Source of the DNA: Desulfovibrionaceae bacterium UBA3823
Lineage (GTDB): Bacteria; Desulfobacterota; Desulfovibrionia; Desulfovibrionales; Desulfovibrionaceae
Direction: 5' to 3'
DNA: 64,000 bases
Assembly (NCBI GenBank): GCA_002369295.1
Contig: DFDR01000034.1
Coordinates: 1 to 64,000, forward strand
In this document: piece after piece, positions 51,496 through 62,231 of the stretch
How the letters are laid out: every line of letters begins with the position of its first letter
How positions within the stretch are numbered: the first letter of the stretch is position 1
Translations under genes and position numbers: made by a program
The notes under the pieces: model-generated
What the model was told of the DNA's origin: nothing
The model's database searches: none
The model's input: the letters and a program-made list of their open reading frames with translations, nothing else

Positions 51496-52060
51496 GCGGG
51501 CGACGATCGCCTTCCTCCTTGCCGGCGTGCTCGCCATGCTGGCCTGCGCCCTCTACGCCCGCTTCACCCAGCCCTCCATCGCCAAGCGCGTGCCGGCCCA
51601 GATCCAGCAGGCGCAGGCTGGAAGCTCTCCTGAAAAAGAGCGCATTGCCGCTCTCATGGCGCAAGCTGCGCAGAATCCGGGCAATGCCGACACCCTGCTC
51701 GAGCTGGCCCAGGAGTTCATGTCCCAGGGCCAGCCAGACGCAGCGGCCGGCTTCCTCGACAGGGCCATGCTCGCCGACGTCGCCAACCCCATGCCCTCCT
51801 ATCTGCTTGGCTACCTGCGGCACCAGCAGGGCAGGGAGCAGGAGGCCTGCGAACTCATGGAGCGCTCGCTTGCCATCAAGGACCAGGCCGCCGTGCGCGC
51901 CAGCCTTGGCATGCTCTACCGCTACTACGCCAAGGACAATGCCAAGGCCGAAGCCCACTGGAAGCGTGCGCTCGAGATGCCCGACCTCGAGGCGGAGCAG
52001 AAGAGAACCGTCGAGGCTGAGCTTGCCAAGCTCGCGCAGGAGCAGGGCGCCAGGCCGTAG
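51479..52060 (+). CDS. Membrane-anchored TPR protein, CcmI-like
   Basis: A 193-residue protein with one N-terminal membrane helix (ATIAFLLAGVLAMLACALYARF) and about three TPR-type helical repeats (near 65-170: NADTLLELAQEFMSQGQPDAAAGFLDRAM and onward). In position and layout it resembles CcmI (the TPR part of CcmH), which presents apocytochromes to the haem lyase, so this role is likely. The ATG at 51479 is 8 bases after GGAGGA; an upstream TTG in the same frame is too close to it. Confidence 0.75.
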   Translation: MTRRCERATIAFLLAGVLAMLACALYARFTQPSIAKRVPAQIQQAQAGSSPEKERIAALMAQAAQNPGNADTLLELAQEFMSQGQPDAAAGFLDRAMLADVANPMPSYLLGYLRHQQGREQEACELMERSLAIKDQAAVRASLGMLYRYYAKDNAKAEAHWKRALEMPDLEAEQKRTVEAELAKLAQEQGARP

Positions 52061-52233
52061 GATCCCCGTCGCCCCGCCCTTTTCTCCCGGTCCCGGCAGG
52101 TTTCGGGCCCTGCCCGGGATCGTCCGCTCCGGAATCGCGACCTGCGCGCGGCTCTTGATCCTTTGCAGAGCGGGTTGTAGAAAAAAACTTCAACAAACGC
52201 TTCAACTCGACGGCCTGCCGTTCCGGAGTCTCC

Positions 52234-52923
52234 ATGCCAAAGCAGCCATCTCCGCGCCCCCTCTCCAAGACGGGCGACGAACCTGGCATCCCCGCTTCTG
52301 CCGGCGGCAAAGCCGGCAAAGGGAGCGTCAGCCTCAGCCGCGGCGCCTTTGCCTTCATCCTTGCCTGCACCTTCCTTGCCGGCCTTGCCGCCGGCTCGCT
52401 TGTCTTCCAGGCCATGGACCAGAGCACGGCGCCAGCGCGGCAGGCAGCCGCTCCCGCCCCCAGAGACTCCCTGCAGGCCCAGCAGGCCCAGGTGCAGGCC
52501 AGCCGCGACGCCAATTCCCCCATCGCGTCTCTGGAAAGCCAGGCTGCCAGCCGCCCCAACGACAAGGCCGCCCTCATCGCGCTCGGCAACGCCTACTTCG
52601 ACGCCGACCGGCCAGCCGAGGCGGCCTCCGTCTATGAACGGGCCCTCGCTCTCGATCCAGCCAACGCGGACGTGTGGACCGATCTTGGCATCATGTACAG
52701 GGCGCTCGGGCGCTACGGCGACGCTGTCAAGGCCTTCGAAAGGGCCCTGGCCGAGGTTCCCGGCCACGTCAACGCCCAGTTCAACGCCGGCGTGGTCCGC
52801 TACTTCGATCTCAAGGACAAGGAAGGCGGCCGCAGGGTCTTTGAAGCCCTGCTCCAGCAGCACCCCGGCGCCAGGGCGCCCGACGGAAGGGCGCTTGCCG
52901 ACTTCCTGAAGTCGCTGCCCTAG
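52234..52923 (+). CDS. Membrane-anchored TPR protein, ccm-associated
   Basis: A 229-residue protein. A Pro/Ser-rich cytoplasmic start (1-32), one membrane helix (GAFAFILACTFLAGLAAGSLVF), an Ala/Gln-rich periplasmic stretch, then TPR repeats from about 105: DKAALIALGNAYFDADRPAEAASVYERALALDP and NADVWTDLGIMYRALGRYGDAVKAFERALAEVP. It probably helps cytochrome or envelope assembly, being next to the ccm genes. GGAG precedes the ATG by 5 bases. Confidence 0.8.
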   Translation: MPKQPSPRPLSKTGDEPGIPASAGGKAGKGSVSLSRGAFAFILACTFLAGLAAGSLVFQAMDQSTAPARQAAAPAPRDSLQAQQAQVQASRDANSPIASLESQAASRPNDKAALIALGNAYFDADRPAEAASVYERALALDPANADVWTDLGIMYRALGRYGDAVKAFERALAEVPGHVNAQFNAGVVRYFDLKDKEGGRRVFEALLQQHPGARAPDGRALADFLKSLP

Positions 52924-53010
52924 CCCCGCTCCCCTCCCACGCCCTTTTTCACGCCTCTTTCCCTCTTTTGCTGCACGGCGCGCCCTGCGCGCCAAGGGAC
53001 ACAACAAGCA

Positions 53011-56000
53011 ATGCGCTCTCTCAAACTCTTTTGGCAAAGCCTCTGCCTCCTTGCCTTCCTCAGCGCGGCATGGACGGCGCAGGCTCCGCTGGCAGCCCCC
53101 AAGGCGCCGGCGGCCCAGCCCGCTCCGGCGGCCAAAGCCGAGCAGAAGCCGGCTCCCCTCATCGATCTCAATGCCGACAGGCGAGGCGCCCAGCGCCCCG
53201 GCGCCCCCCAGCTGCCGGGACAGCCTGCCCCGCTTGACCACTCTGCTTCCTCTCATCCCGGCATGCCCCGTGCCAATCCCTTCCTGCAGAACATGGTGCC
53301 GAGCGCGCTCAAGGACGAGAACCTCAACCTTGCGCCCTACCTCTTTGTCCTGCCCGACCCCGAAGGCAGGCTGGACATCGCCAAGGCCGCCATGGTGGAC
53401 CGGCCGAAGCCCCAGGCTCCGGCGTCCGCGGCCACCCCGGCCCAGCCTCAGCCTGCGCCCACGCTCGAGGATCTGGGCAAAGACACGGGACAGCTCTCCT
53501 TCAAGCCCTACCTGCAGCAGAGAAGCCAGACGGGATTTGCCGGCGCCTCCTCCGGTCCGGTGTGGTTCCGCTTCATCCTGCAGGAGCTGCCCGAGGGCGC
53601 CCAGCCCAAGACCTACCTGCTTGACCTTGGCGACGCCATTCACGACAGGGCGGTGCTCTACACGCCGATGCCCGGCGCCGACGGCACTCCCGAGTGGAAG
53701 GAGAGCCTGCCCGGCAAGCGCGGCGTCATGCTCCTGCCCGAAGCCGGCACCACGCCCCTCGTCTGCTACCTGCGCACGGACAGCATGCCGAGCGTCTGGT
53801 TCGCGCCCATGCTGCGCACCCCGCAGGACGCCGCGACCTCCTTCGAAGGCTACTACCGCCCCGGCGCCATGCTCATTCTGGCCGTGGTCCTCGTCATCTG
53901 CCTGCTGCGCGCCTTAAGCGAGCAGGGGCTGTGGCGCATCTGGGCCTTCCTCTATCTGGTCTGCGCCCTGGCCCAGGCCTGGCTTGGCGTGCGCACCGTC
54001 AACGGCCCCATGGACTGGCAGACCGTCTGCGCCCTGGTGTCGCCGGGACTGGCCCTTTTCTTCTACCCCATGGCCGCGCGCACGCTCATGCGCTGCGGCG
54101 AAAACTCGCGCCTCTTCGACTGGCAGTACCTGCTCCTCTCCCTGCCGGGTCTGGCACTGGTGCTCCTGCCCCTCGTGCCCAGCATGCACTGGATTTCCCG
54201 CTACGCCGAATACTGGCCTCTGGGCCTTGCCATCTTCATTCCGACCACGCTGGCGGCCTGCCTCTGCGGGCTTGCCGGCTCCTTTAGGCTCCTGCTCGGC
54301 TCCATCATTCCGCCGGCCGCCGTGTGCGCCGGCATCGTCGGCATGAAGTCCGGCTACCCGCCCCAGTTCCTGGCAGCCCTGCCGCTCTGGGGCACGGCGC
54401 TCGGCGCCCTTGTGGTCATGGGCCTTCCCCAGCCCTCGTCGCTTGAAAGCGCCGGACGCCGGGACAGGGAGGCCATGCCGAGACTCGACCAGGCGCCGCG
54501 CGGGCAGGCCGCTGCTACGACCGACGGATTCCTGTCGCTGGACGGCCAGACCGGCATGTCCCCGCAGGACGGCCAGGGGAGCGCCGGCGGCCTCGACCTG
54601 AATCTGGAAGGCGCCGTGCCCGCCCAGGCCACGCCTTCCCAGAGCGCGGCGGCACCAAGTGCGGCGACACCAAGCGCGCCGGCGCAGCGCCCAGCTGCCG
54701 TCGCCCCCCAGGCGCCGGCAGAACTCTCTCTGGATCCCAAGGCCCACTACGCCCCCTATCTGGAGGCGCCGGTCAAGGACATCATGGAGAGCGCCTCGGC
54801 CCTCGCCTCCGAAAACCTGCCCTCGAGCTCCAGGGAGCGCGTCAACGACATCCTCTCCTCGGCAGGCGCCATTGCCGGCATCGTCAAGGACGGCAAGGCC
54901 AGCGCAGCCAAGGCTTCCGACCGCACGAGGCAGGACTTCGAGCTCCAGAAGCTGCTCCAGCGCGCCCACGACGCGGCAACCGAAGTCTGCGCCAAAAACG
55001 GCGTGGGGCTTTCCTGGTACATGTCCCCCACGCTTGGCCAGCATTTCACCGGCTACGGCAAGGAACTGGAGCGCGTGCTCCAGAGCCTGCTCAAGACCGC
55101 GGCCAGCGCCATGCAGAAGGGCTGTCTGAGGTGTGCCGCCAGGCATATGCCGGGGTCTTCGGACGCAGGCGAACTGCTCTTCTCCATTGCCGCCTCCGGC
55201 AAGGGCGCCGGCATCCCTGATCCGCTCTCCCTGATGCAGGCACGCGAGCTTGCCGTTGCCGCAGGCGGATGCCTCGGCATGGAAAGCCGGCAGGACGAGA
55301 CCAGCGTGACCTTCACCATGCGCCTCGACAGCACCCAGAGCCAGCCTGCCCAGACGGCCGGTTCCGCCGTGCCCGCAGGCGCTCCCACCCAGCCCTCCCC
55401 AGTACCCGGCCCGGTACCCGGCACAGCGCCTGGTCTGAAGCCTGCCCCGCAGCCTGGCCCGGAACCTGCCCCCAGGGCGCAGGCACCCGTCCAGCCTGTC
55501 CCCAGGCCAGCGCCCCAGCCCGCCATCTCCCAGGCGGCGCAGGCAGCGCCCCAGCGCCCTGCCAGCGAGGGTGCCAGGACACAGGAGGCCGTGCCTTCCG
55601 GCCAGGCCAAGGTTCCGGGACTCAAGACAATACTGCTTGCCGACAATCCGAACATTGCTGTACAAATTGAAAACGTCCTCTCCCGTCTGGGCTGCCAGAC
55701 GCGGGCTGCCAGGGCGGCCAGCGACCTCTACAACCTGCATGAAACCAGCCCTGCAGAGATGCTTATCCTGCAGGGACGATCTGCAGATCCCAAGCTTGCC
55801 GGCACTCTGAATGCCGTCAAGAATGCCTGCAGGCTCCGCGGCCTGCCCCTGCCCACCATTCTGGCCGTCACGCAGGACGAAAGCACATGGCACGCTCTGG
55901 CCAAGGCAGGATTCACCCACGCGCTGACGCTTCCGCTTGACGAGGAGGCCCTTGCCGGCACCGTCTGCGAAGCCCTGCAGGCACGGGGAGAAAGGACGCC

Positions 56001-56169
56001 TTCCCCTGCGGCCGCACCTGAACGGACAGCTCAAGGCTCGTCCGGGGAGGCCGTTCCCAACCTCTTCGGCGAAGCCCCCGCTCTCGGCACGGCCCCCCAG
56101 GCCGCTCAAGGCAGCGACCCGCTCAGCCTTGATATGGATTTTGGCCAGCCGGTCAAAAAAAAACTTTAA
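53011..56169 (+). CDS. 7TM hybrid histidine kinase homologue, degenerate (pseudokinase)
   Basis: A 1052-residue membrane protein. Order: signal peptide (to about 24), Pro/Ala-rich periplasmic stretch, 7TMR-DISM-type extracellular domain (about 175-285, SSGPVWFRFILQELP, TPLVCYLRTDSMPS), seven membrane helices (about 290-475), Pro/Ala linker, then HisKA-, HATPase- and receiver-like domains (about 585-775 and 870-990). Key residues are missing at each: the HisKA His position reads APYLEAPV (Pro), both N-box Asn are Ser/Thr (LQSLLKTAA), the D-box Asp is Gly (SGKGAGIPD), and the receiver Asp is Gln (LILQGR). It likely senses or scaffolds without phosphotransfer. The stop lies 4 bp after an A9 run. 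Confidence 0.8.
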   Translation: MRSLKLFWQSLCLLAFLSAAWTAQAPLAAPKAPAAQPAPAAKAEQKPAPLIDLNADRRGAQRPGAPQLPGQPAPLDHSASSHPGMPRANPFLQNMVPSALKDENLNLAPYLFVLPDPEGRLDIAKAAMVDRPKPQAPASAATPAQPQPAPTLEDLGKDTGQLSFKPYLQQRSQTGFAGASSGPVWFRFILQELPEGAQPKTYLLDLGDAIHDRAVLYTPMPGADGTPEWKESLPGKRGVMLLPEAGTTPLVCYLRTDSMPSVWFAPMLRTPQDAATSFEGYYRPGAMLILAVVLVICLLRALSEQGLWRIWAFLYLVCALAQAWLGVRTVNGPMDWQTVCALVSPGLALFFYPMAARTLMRCGENSRLFDWQYLLLSLPGLALVLLPLVPSMHWISRYAEYWPLGLAIFIPTTLAACLCGLAGSFRLLLGSIIPPAAVCAGIVGMKSGYPPQFLAALPLWGTALGALVVMGLPQPSSLESAGRRDREAMPRLDQAPRGQAAATTDGFLSLDGQTGMSPQDGQGSAGGLDLNLEGAVPAQATPSQSAAAPSAATPSAPAQRPAAVAPQAPAELSLDPKAHYAPYLEAPVKDIMESASALASENLPSSSRERVNDILSSAGAIAGIVKDGKASAAKASDRTRQDFELQKLLQRAHDAATEVCAKNGVGLSWYMSPTLGQHFTGYGKELERVLQSLLKTAASAMQKGCLRCAARHMPGSSDAGELLFSIAASGKGAGIPDPLSLMQARELAVAAGGCLGMESRQDETSVTFTMRLDSTQSQPAQTAGSAVPAGAPTQPSPVPGPVPGTAPGLKPAPQPGPEPAPRAQAPVQPVPRPAPQPAISQAAQAAPQRPASEGARTQEAVPSGQAKVPGLKTILLADNPNIAVQIENVLSRLGCQTRAARAASDLYNLHETSPAEMLILQGRSADPKLAGTLNAVKNACRLRGLPLPTILAVTQDESTWHALAKAGFTHALTLPLDEEALAGTVCEALQARGERTPSPAAAPERTAQGSSGEAVPNLFGEAPALGTAPQAAQGSDPLSLDMDFGQPVKKKL
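56155..56163 (+). promoter_or_regulatory. A9 slippery run, possible frameshift or transcript slippage site
   Basis: GTC-AAA-AAA-AAA-CTT-TAA in the frame of the 7TM protein. A -1 ribosomal shift, or one extra A added by RNA polymerase, would bypass the TAA at 56167 and read through to 56453 in an open frame with coding character. A sequence error in the homopolymer would look the same. Confidence 0.5.
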
Positions 56170-56453
56170 CGAGGGATGACGGCGAAAACGCCCCCCTTCT
56201 GGCTCAGGAACTCAGCCAGGCCGTCCTCAAGGCAAGGCAGGGATTTGCCGCAGGCAACCTCGCAGCCGTCGAAGCAGCCTCCATGGCCATCTCCGGCGTC
56301 GCCAAGGCCTGGCAGCTGCGGGCGCTGTCAAAAATAGCCTTCCTGGTCAGCCAGGCGGCCGGTTCCAGGGACTTCGCAGCCGTCAAGGATCTGCTCCCCG
56401 TGCTCTGCGACGCTGTGGAGCGAATCATCCAGGAACTGCGGATCAACCGCTAA
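56163..56453 (+). CDS. HPt-like tail reachable only by frameshift from the 7TM protein
   Basis: An open frame of about 96 codons with genome-like codon use but no ATG, GTG or TTG before an internal Met at 56283. It reads ...DDGENAPLLAQELSQAV, GNLAAVEAASMAISG, VAKAWQLRALSKIAFLVSQAA, DLLPVLCDAVERIIQEL: a four-helix pattern like an HPt domain, except that the phospho-His position of H-x-L-K-G is not His (M-A-I-S-G). It follows directly after the receiver-like domain, where hybrid kinases carry HPt. An out-of-frame ATG at 56176 gives only a 53-residue shadow. It may be the natural end of the 7TM protein. Confidence 0.55.
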   Translation, partial: TLTRDDGENAPLLAQELSQAVLKARQGFAAGNLAAVEAASMAISGVAKAWQLRALSKIAFLVSQAAGSRDFAAVKDLLPVLCDAVERIIQELRINR

Positions 56454-56462
56454 GGAGACACC

Positions 56463-56891
56463 ATGTACAACAAGATTCTCATTCCCGTCGAAGGCCGCGA
56501 AGGCGCCTGGAGAGCCATCCGCTCCTCAACCCAAGCCGTGCCCCTGCTGGCCGAAGGCGGCGAAATCCTCCTGCTCCACGTCGAAGCCCCCGGCTCCCAG
56601 CTGGTAGCCGGCGAAGACCGCAAGAAGCAGAAGGAAGAGGACGAGGCGCACGGCAAGAGCCGCCTGCAGCCGGTCAAGGACTTCCTCGAGTCCAAGAACA
56701 TCAAGTACAGCCTGCTCGTGCGCAACGGCGTCATCGCCGACACCATTGTCAAGACCGCCCACGAAGAGAATGCGGACCTCATCGTCATGTTCACCGACGG
56801 CGTGCAGAACATCTCCGAACTGGTCTTCGGCTCCATCACCCAGCGCGTCCTCAAGAACACCGACATCGACCTGCTCTCCGTTCGCAAGTAG
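56463..56891 (+). CDS. Universal stress protein, UspA family
   Basis: A 142-residue single-domain Usp. It starts YNKILIPVEGREGA, has LLLHVEAP near 36 and ends with the nucleotide-loop region FTDGVQNISELVFGSITQRVL near 115 and IDLLSVRK. The G-2x-G-9x-G(S) ATP motif is altered (DGVQN), so ATP binding is uncertain. A charged helix EDRKKQKEEDEAHGKS is inserted near 55. AAGGAG overlapping the preceding stop precedes the ATG. Confidence 0.88.
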   Translation: MYNKILIPVEGREGAWRAIRSSTQAVPLLAEGGEILLLHVEAPGSQLVAGEDRKKQKEEDEAHGKSRLQPVKDFLESKNIKYSLLVRNGVIADTIVKTAHEENADLIVMFTDGVQNISELVFGSITQRVLKNTDIDLLSVRK

Positions 56892-56898
56892 GCAAGCC

Positions 56899-58323
56899 TT
56901 GCTCATTATAGCCGTTCAGATCGGCGTCCTGTGCTTTCATCTGCTGGCATGGGGCGCCGTTTTCCATGCGCTCATGACCAAGCGCGATCCGCGCTCCGCC
57001 TTCGGCTGGTCCGCCATCTGCCTCATGGTGCCGGTGGTCGGCGTGCTGCTCTATGTCGTCTTCGGCATAGGCAGAACCCAGAGCAGGGCCTCCATGCTCA
57101 TGCGCGCCATTGCCTCCAGGGAGCCTGGCTACGCGCACCCTGCGCCAAGGCTTGCGGAGCTTGAGAACCTTCCAGCCAGCATCCTGCGCATGGCCAAGCC
57201 AGGCCTCCACCTTACAGGCCAGCCCGTTGCCGGAGGCAATGCCATAACGCCCCTCGTCAACGGCAACGCCGCCTATCCGGCCATGCTTTCCGCCATACGC
57301 CAGGCCCAGCGCCACGTCTTTCTCTCAACCTACATCTTCACCTCAGGAGCCATTGCCGACCGCTTCGTGGAGGCCCTGAAGGAAGCCCACGCCCGTGGCT
57401 GCGACGTGCGCGTGCTCATCGACGGCGTGGGACGCGCCTACTCCCTTGCCACGCCTGCCCGGAAGCTGCAGGAGGCCGGCGTCAAGGTGGCCTTCTTCCT
57501 GCCGCCCCAGCTCGTTCCGCCCAGGCTCTCCATCAACCTGCGCAACCACCGCAAGGTGCTCGTCTGCGACGACACGGGCTTCACCGGCGGCATGAACATC
57601 GCCGACTACCACGTCATGCGGGAGGAGGATCCCAAGTCTTTCGTCCAGGACATGCACTTCCTCTGCCAGGGGCCCGTGGCCGGCGAGCTGATCCGGGCCT
57701 TCCTCATGGACTGGGGCTTCGTCACGGGCACCTACGACAAGGCTCTGCCCTTCATCTGCCACGACGCCGGCGGCTCGTGCTGGTGCCGCATCGTGCTGGA
57801 CGGTCCGGGCGGCGGCTCGGATCCCCTCAACGACCTCATTGCCGGCACCATCTCCTGCGCCGAGAAGTCCGTGCGCATCATGACGCCCTACTTCCTGCCC
57901 ACGCGCGAGATCATGGCAGCCCTGCGATCCGCCGCACAAAAGGAAATCGACGTCAGGGTGGTGCTCCCGGCAAAGAACAACATGCCCCTTGTCCACTGGG
58001 CGAGCCAGCGCCTCATGGAGACCCTGCTCCAGGCAGGCGTGCGCATCTTCTACCAGAAGCCGCCCTTCGCCCACACCAAGCTGCTGGCCATCGACGGCTA
58101 CTACTGCCAGATAGGCTCTGCCAACATCGACTCACGAAGCCTGCGCCTCAACTTCGAGCTGAACACGGAAGTCTTCAGTCCCGCCTTCGCCCGCGGCATC
58201 GAGGCCCACATCGACGAAAAGACCGAGGACGCCGAGGAGATAACTCTGGAAAAGCTCCAGTCCCTCGGCACCCTGCAAAAGCTGCGCAACGCCGCCTGCT
58301 GGCTTTTCTCGCCCTATCTGTAG
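56899..58323 (+). CDS. cls: Cardiolipin synthase, phospholipase D family
   Basis: Membrane enzyme (474 aa) that joins two phosphatidylglycerol molecules into cardiolipin. Two N-terminal membrane helices (LIIAVQIGVLCFHLLAWG and AICLMVPVVGVLLYVVFG) are followed by two HKD motifs: NHRKVLVCDDTGFTGGMN near 222 and AHTKLLAIDGYYCQIGSAN near 392. The frame runs open upstream inside the Usp gene, so a TTG at 56899, right after the Usp stop, is the likeliest start; no ATG is available until within the second helix. The ribosome site is weak. Confidence 0.88.
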   Translation: MLIIAVQIGVLCFHLLAWGAVFHALMTKRDPRSAFGWSAICLMVPVVGVLLYVVFGIGRTQSRASMLMRAIASREPGYAHPAPRLAELENLPASILRMAKPGLHLTGQPVAGGNAITPLVNGNAAYPAMLSAIRQAQRHVFLSTYIFTSGAIADRFVEALKEAHARGCDVRVLIDGVGRAYSLATPARKLQEAGVKVAFFLPPQLVPPRLSINLRNHRKVLVCDDTGFTGGMNIADYHVMREEDPKSFVQDMHFLCQGPVAGELIRAFLMDWGFVTGTYDKALPFICHDAGGSCWCRIVLDGPGGGSDPLNDLIAGTISCAEKSVRIMTPYFLPTREIMAALRSAAQKEIDVRVVLPAKNNMPLVHWASQRLMETLLQAGVRIFYQKPPFAHTKLLAIDGYYCQIGSANIDSRSLRLNFELNTEVFSPAFARGIEAHIDEKTEDAEEITLEKLQSLGTLQKLRNAACWLFSPYL

Positions 58324-58356
58324 CAGGCCGTCGCGCGGTTCAGGCTGAAACTGAGA

Positions 58357-58392
58357 GCGCCGCCCCTTCCCTGTTGCCGGAAGGAGCGGCGC
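58357..58392. terminator. Hairpin between convergent cls and glmS
   Basis: GCGCCGCCCCTTCC (58357-58370) pairs with GGAAGGAGCGGCGC (58379-58392), 13 of 14 positions, 8-nt loop. No T-tract on either side, but it is well placed as a shared terminator. Confidence 0.55.
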
Positions 58393-58405
58393 CTGTCCTG
58401 TCGGG

Positions 58406-60232
<1,827 letters not shown>

Positions 60233-60254
60233 GGCGTTTCTACTCCCTGCGGTC

Positions 60255-62168
60255 CTACATGTTGACGCGGTCGATGGTGTTCTGGTTGAGGACCTTCACC
60301 TTGCCGCGCTGGAGAAGCTCCTGGATGAAGAGGCCGTAGAAGCCGTCGCTGCGCTCGCGCATGAGCATGTTGTTCATGATGCGGTCGAGCCCCTGCCAGC
60401 GCTCGTCTGCGGGGTCGGCCACGCCGACCACCCTGCATGCCGCGACGCCCTTGCCGGCCTTGCCGGAAACATTGAAGATCTGGGGAATCCAGACGCCCTT
60501 CTCAGCCGCGAAGACGGCCTTGGAGAGCTCCTTGTCGGGCTCGAAGCCGTCCAGGGCGCCGCTGCGCTCCATGGGGGCCGAGGTCTTGACCTTGGCCTTG
60601 AATTCGGCAGGCAGCTCTCCGTTCTTGACGTCCTTGAGGGCCTGCATGAGGGTCTTGCCGGCCGCCTGGGCGCCCTGCTCCTCGCGCAGGCGCCTGGCAA
60701 CGTCGTCCTTCACTTCCTCGAAGGGCTTGAAGGACGCGGGCGAGGCATCGGCCACGCGCAGGACGAGGTAGGCGTTGCCCGCCTCGAGCGGAATGTCGAT
60801 GGAGCTTCCCTTGGCGGTCTTGAAGACGCTCTCCACGCCGTCAGCCTTGATGCCAAGCTTTTCAGCCAGCTCATCGCGGGAGAGGAGGGCCGAGGTCTCG
60901 GCCTCGAGGCCGAACTTCTTCGCGGCCGCGCCCAGATCCTTGCCAAGAATGTTCTCCTCGAGCAGGGAGTCGAGCACGTCGCTGACCTTGGACTTGCCGG
61001 CAGCGGTGGCAAGCTGGGAGGCGATTTCGCCCTTCACTTCCTCGAAGGGCTTCACTCTCGCCTCCTTGACGTCTTCCACGAGGATGAGGTGGAGGCCGAA
61101 CTGCGTGCGCACGGGACCGGCAACCTTGCCCTTTTCGGCCTCGAAGGCGGCCTTCTCGAAGGGGGGCACGGTCATGCCGGGCTCAACCCAGCCGAGGGCG
61201 CCGCCCTTGCCGGCCGCCTGGGGCGCATTGTAGGCATCGGCGACCTGGGCAAAAGGCTTGCCGGCATCAAGTTCGGCGCGGATCTTGGCTATCTTGGCTT
61301 CGGCCTCCTTCACCTCCTCGGGCGAGGCGTCCTGGGCAAGCTGCACCAGAATATGGGAGGCGAGCACCTTCTTCGGCTCCTCGAAGCGGGCCTTGTGCGC
61401 CTCGTAGTCGCGGCGCAGCTCCTCGTCGGCAATGGACTCGGGCTTCACGAGCTTCAGGGGATTGACGGCGATGTACTGGACGGAAACCTTCTGCGGAATG
61501 GCGTAGTCGGCCTTGTGGGCATCGTAGAACTTCTGCATGTCCTCAGGCCCGGGCTTGTAGGAGGCTGCGCTCTCCTCGGCGGACAGAAACACGTACTCGA
61601 CGGTTCTGTTCTGGTAGAGGAAGTTGAAGCGGCTGCGGGCCTCCATGGGATCGGCCCAGACGCCGCCCATGGCAAAGGCCATCATCTTCTGGCTGAGCAG
61701 GTCGCGTCGCAGGCTGTCTTCAAACTGGGCCGGCGTCATGCGCTGCCTTGCGAGAACGTCCTTGTAGATCTGGGGATCGAACTTGCCGGCGTCGTTGCGG
61801 AAGGCGGGCACGGTCTCCACGTAGTCGCGCAGCTCCAGCGGGGAAACGGAGAAATTGTTCTTCTGGGCCTCCTGAATCACCAGTTCCTTGAAGAGGAGGC
61901 TTCTGAACACGTTCCTGCCGAGTTCCCGCTTCTCCTCGGCGCTCCAGCGCCGGCCGGGATTCTGGCTGTTCTCCTGCTCCTCGGCCTGCCGGTAGGCCGT
62001 CTCGAACTGCTGGAAGGTGATGGGCTGGTTGTTCACCATGGCCACGACGTTGATGGAGCCCGTGTCGGTGAGGCTGCCTATGCCCCAGAACACGAAGACC
62101 AGGATGATGATGCCGAAGGCCAGCTTGACGCCGAAGGACTGGGAGTTGGAACGGATTTGGTCGAGCAT
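60255..62168 (-). CDS. ppiD: Periplasmic folding chaperone / PPIase PpiD
   Basis: A 637-residue SurA/PpiD-type protein, anchored by one N-terminal helix (VKLAFGIIILVFVFWGIGS) with the rest in the periplasm. The N-terminal chaperone module (about 35-230) is followed by a parvulin PPIase domain (about 262-365: ASHILVQLAQDASPEEVKEAEAKI, GGALGWVEPG, FGLHLILVED) and a second parvulin-like domain to the end. It helps outer-membrane and exported proteins fold. It lies between an M23 peptidase and glmS. Confidence 0.9.
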   Translation of the reverse strand: MLDQIRSNSQSFGVKLAFGIIILVFVFWGIGSLTDTGSINVVAMVNNQPITFQQFETAYRQAEEQENSQNPGRRWSAEEKRELGRNVFRSLLFKELVIQEAQKNNFSVSPLELRDYVETVPAFRNDAGKFDPQIYKDVLARQRMTPAQFEDSLRRDLLSQKMMAFAMGGVWADPMEARSRFNFLYQNRTVEYVFLSAEESAASYKPGPEDMQKFYDAHKADYAIPQKVSVQYIAVNPLKLVKPESIADEELRRDYEAHKARFEEPKKVLASHILVQLAQDASPEEVKEAEAKIAKIRAELDAGKPFAQVADAYNAPQAAGKGGALGWVEPGMTVPPFEKAAFEAEKGKVAGPVRTQFGLHLILVEDVKEARVKPFEEVKGEIASQLATAAGKSKVSDVLDSLLEENILGKDLGAAAKKFGLEAETSALLSRDELAEKLGIKADGVESVFKTAKGSSIDIPLEAGNAYLVLRVADASPASFKPFEEVKDDVARRLREEQGAQAAGKTLMQALKDVKNGELPAEFKAKVKTSAPMERSGALDGFEPDKELSKAVFAAEKGVWIPQIFNVSGKAGKGVAACRVVGVADPADERWQGLDRIMNNMLMRERSDGFYGLFIQELLQRGKVKVLNQNTIDRVNM

Positions 62169-62231
62169 GATTTCCCCGTGTATAGAATGAAAAGCGATGG
62201 GAGCCGGAGGGGAGGCGCGCCAGCGCCAAGG

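Noticed and set aside
56176-56337. 53-codon frame from the ATG at 56176 after the 7TM gene
   Set aside because: It is out of phase with the HPt-like coding frame, Pro/Ser/Arg-rich, and the ribosome site is only one base from the ATG.
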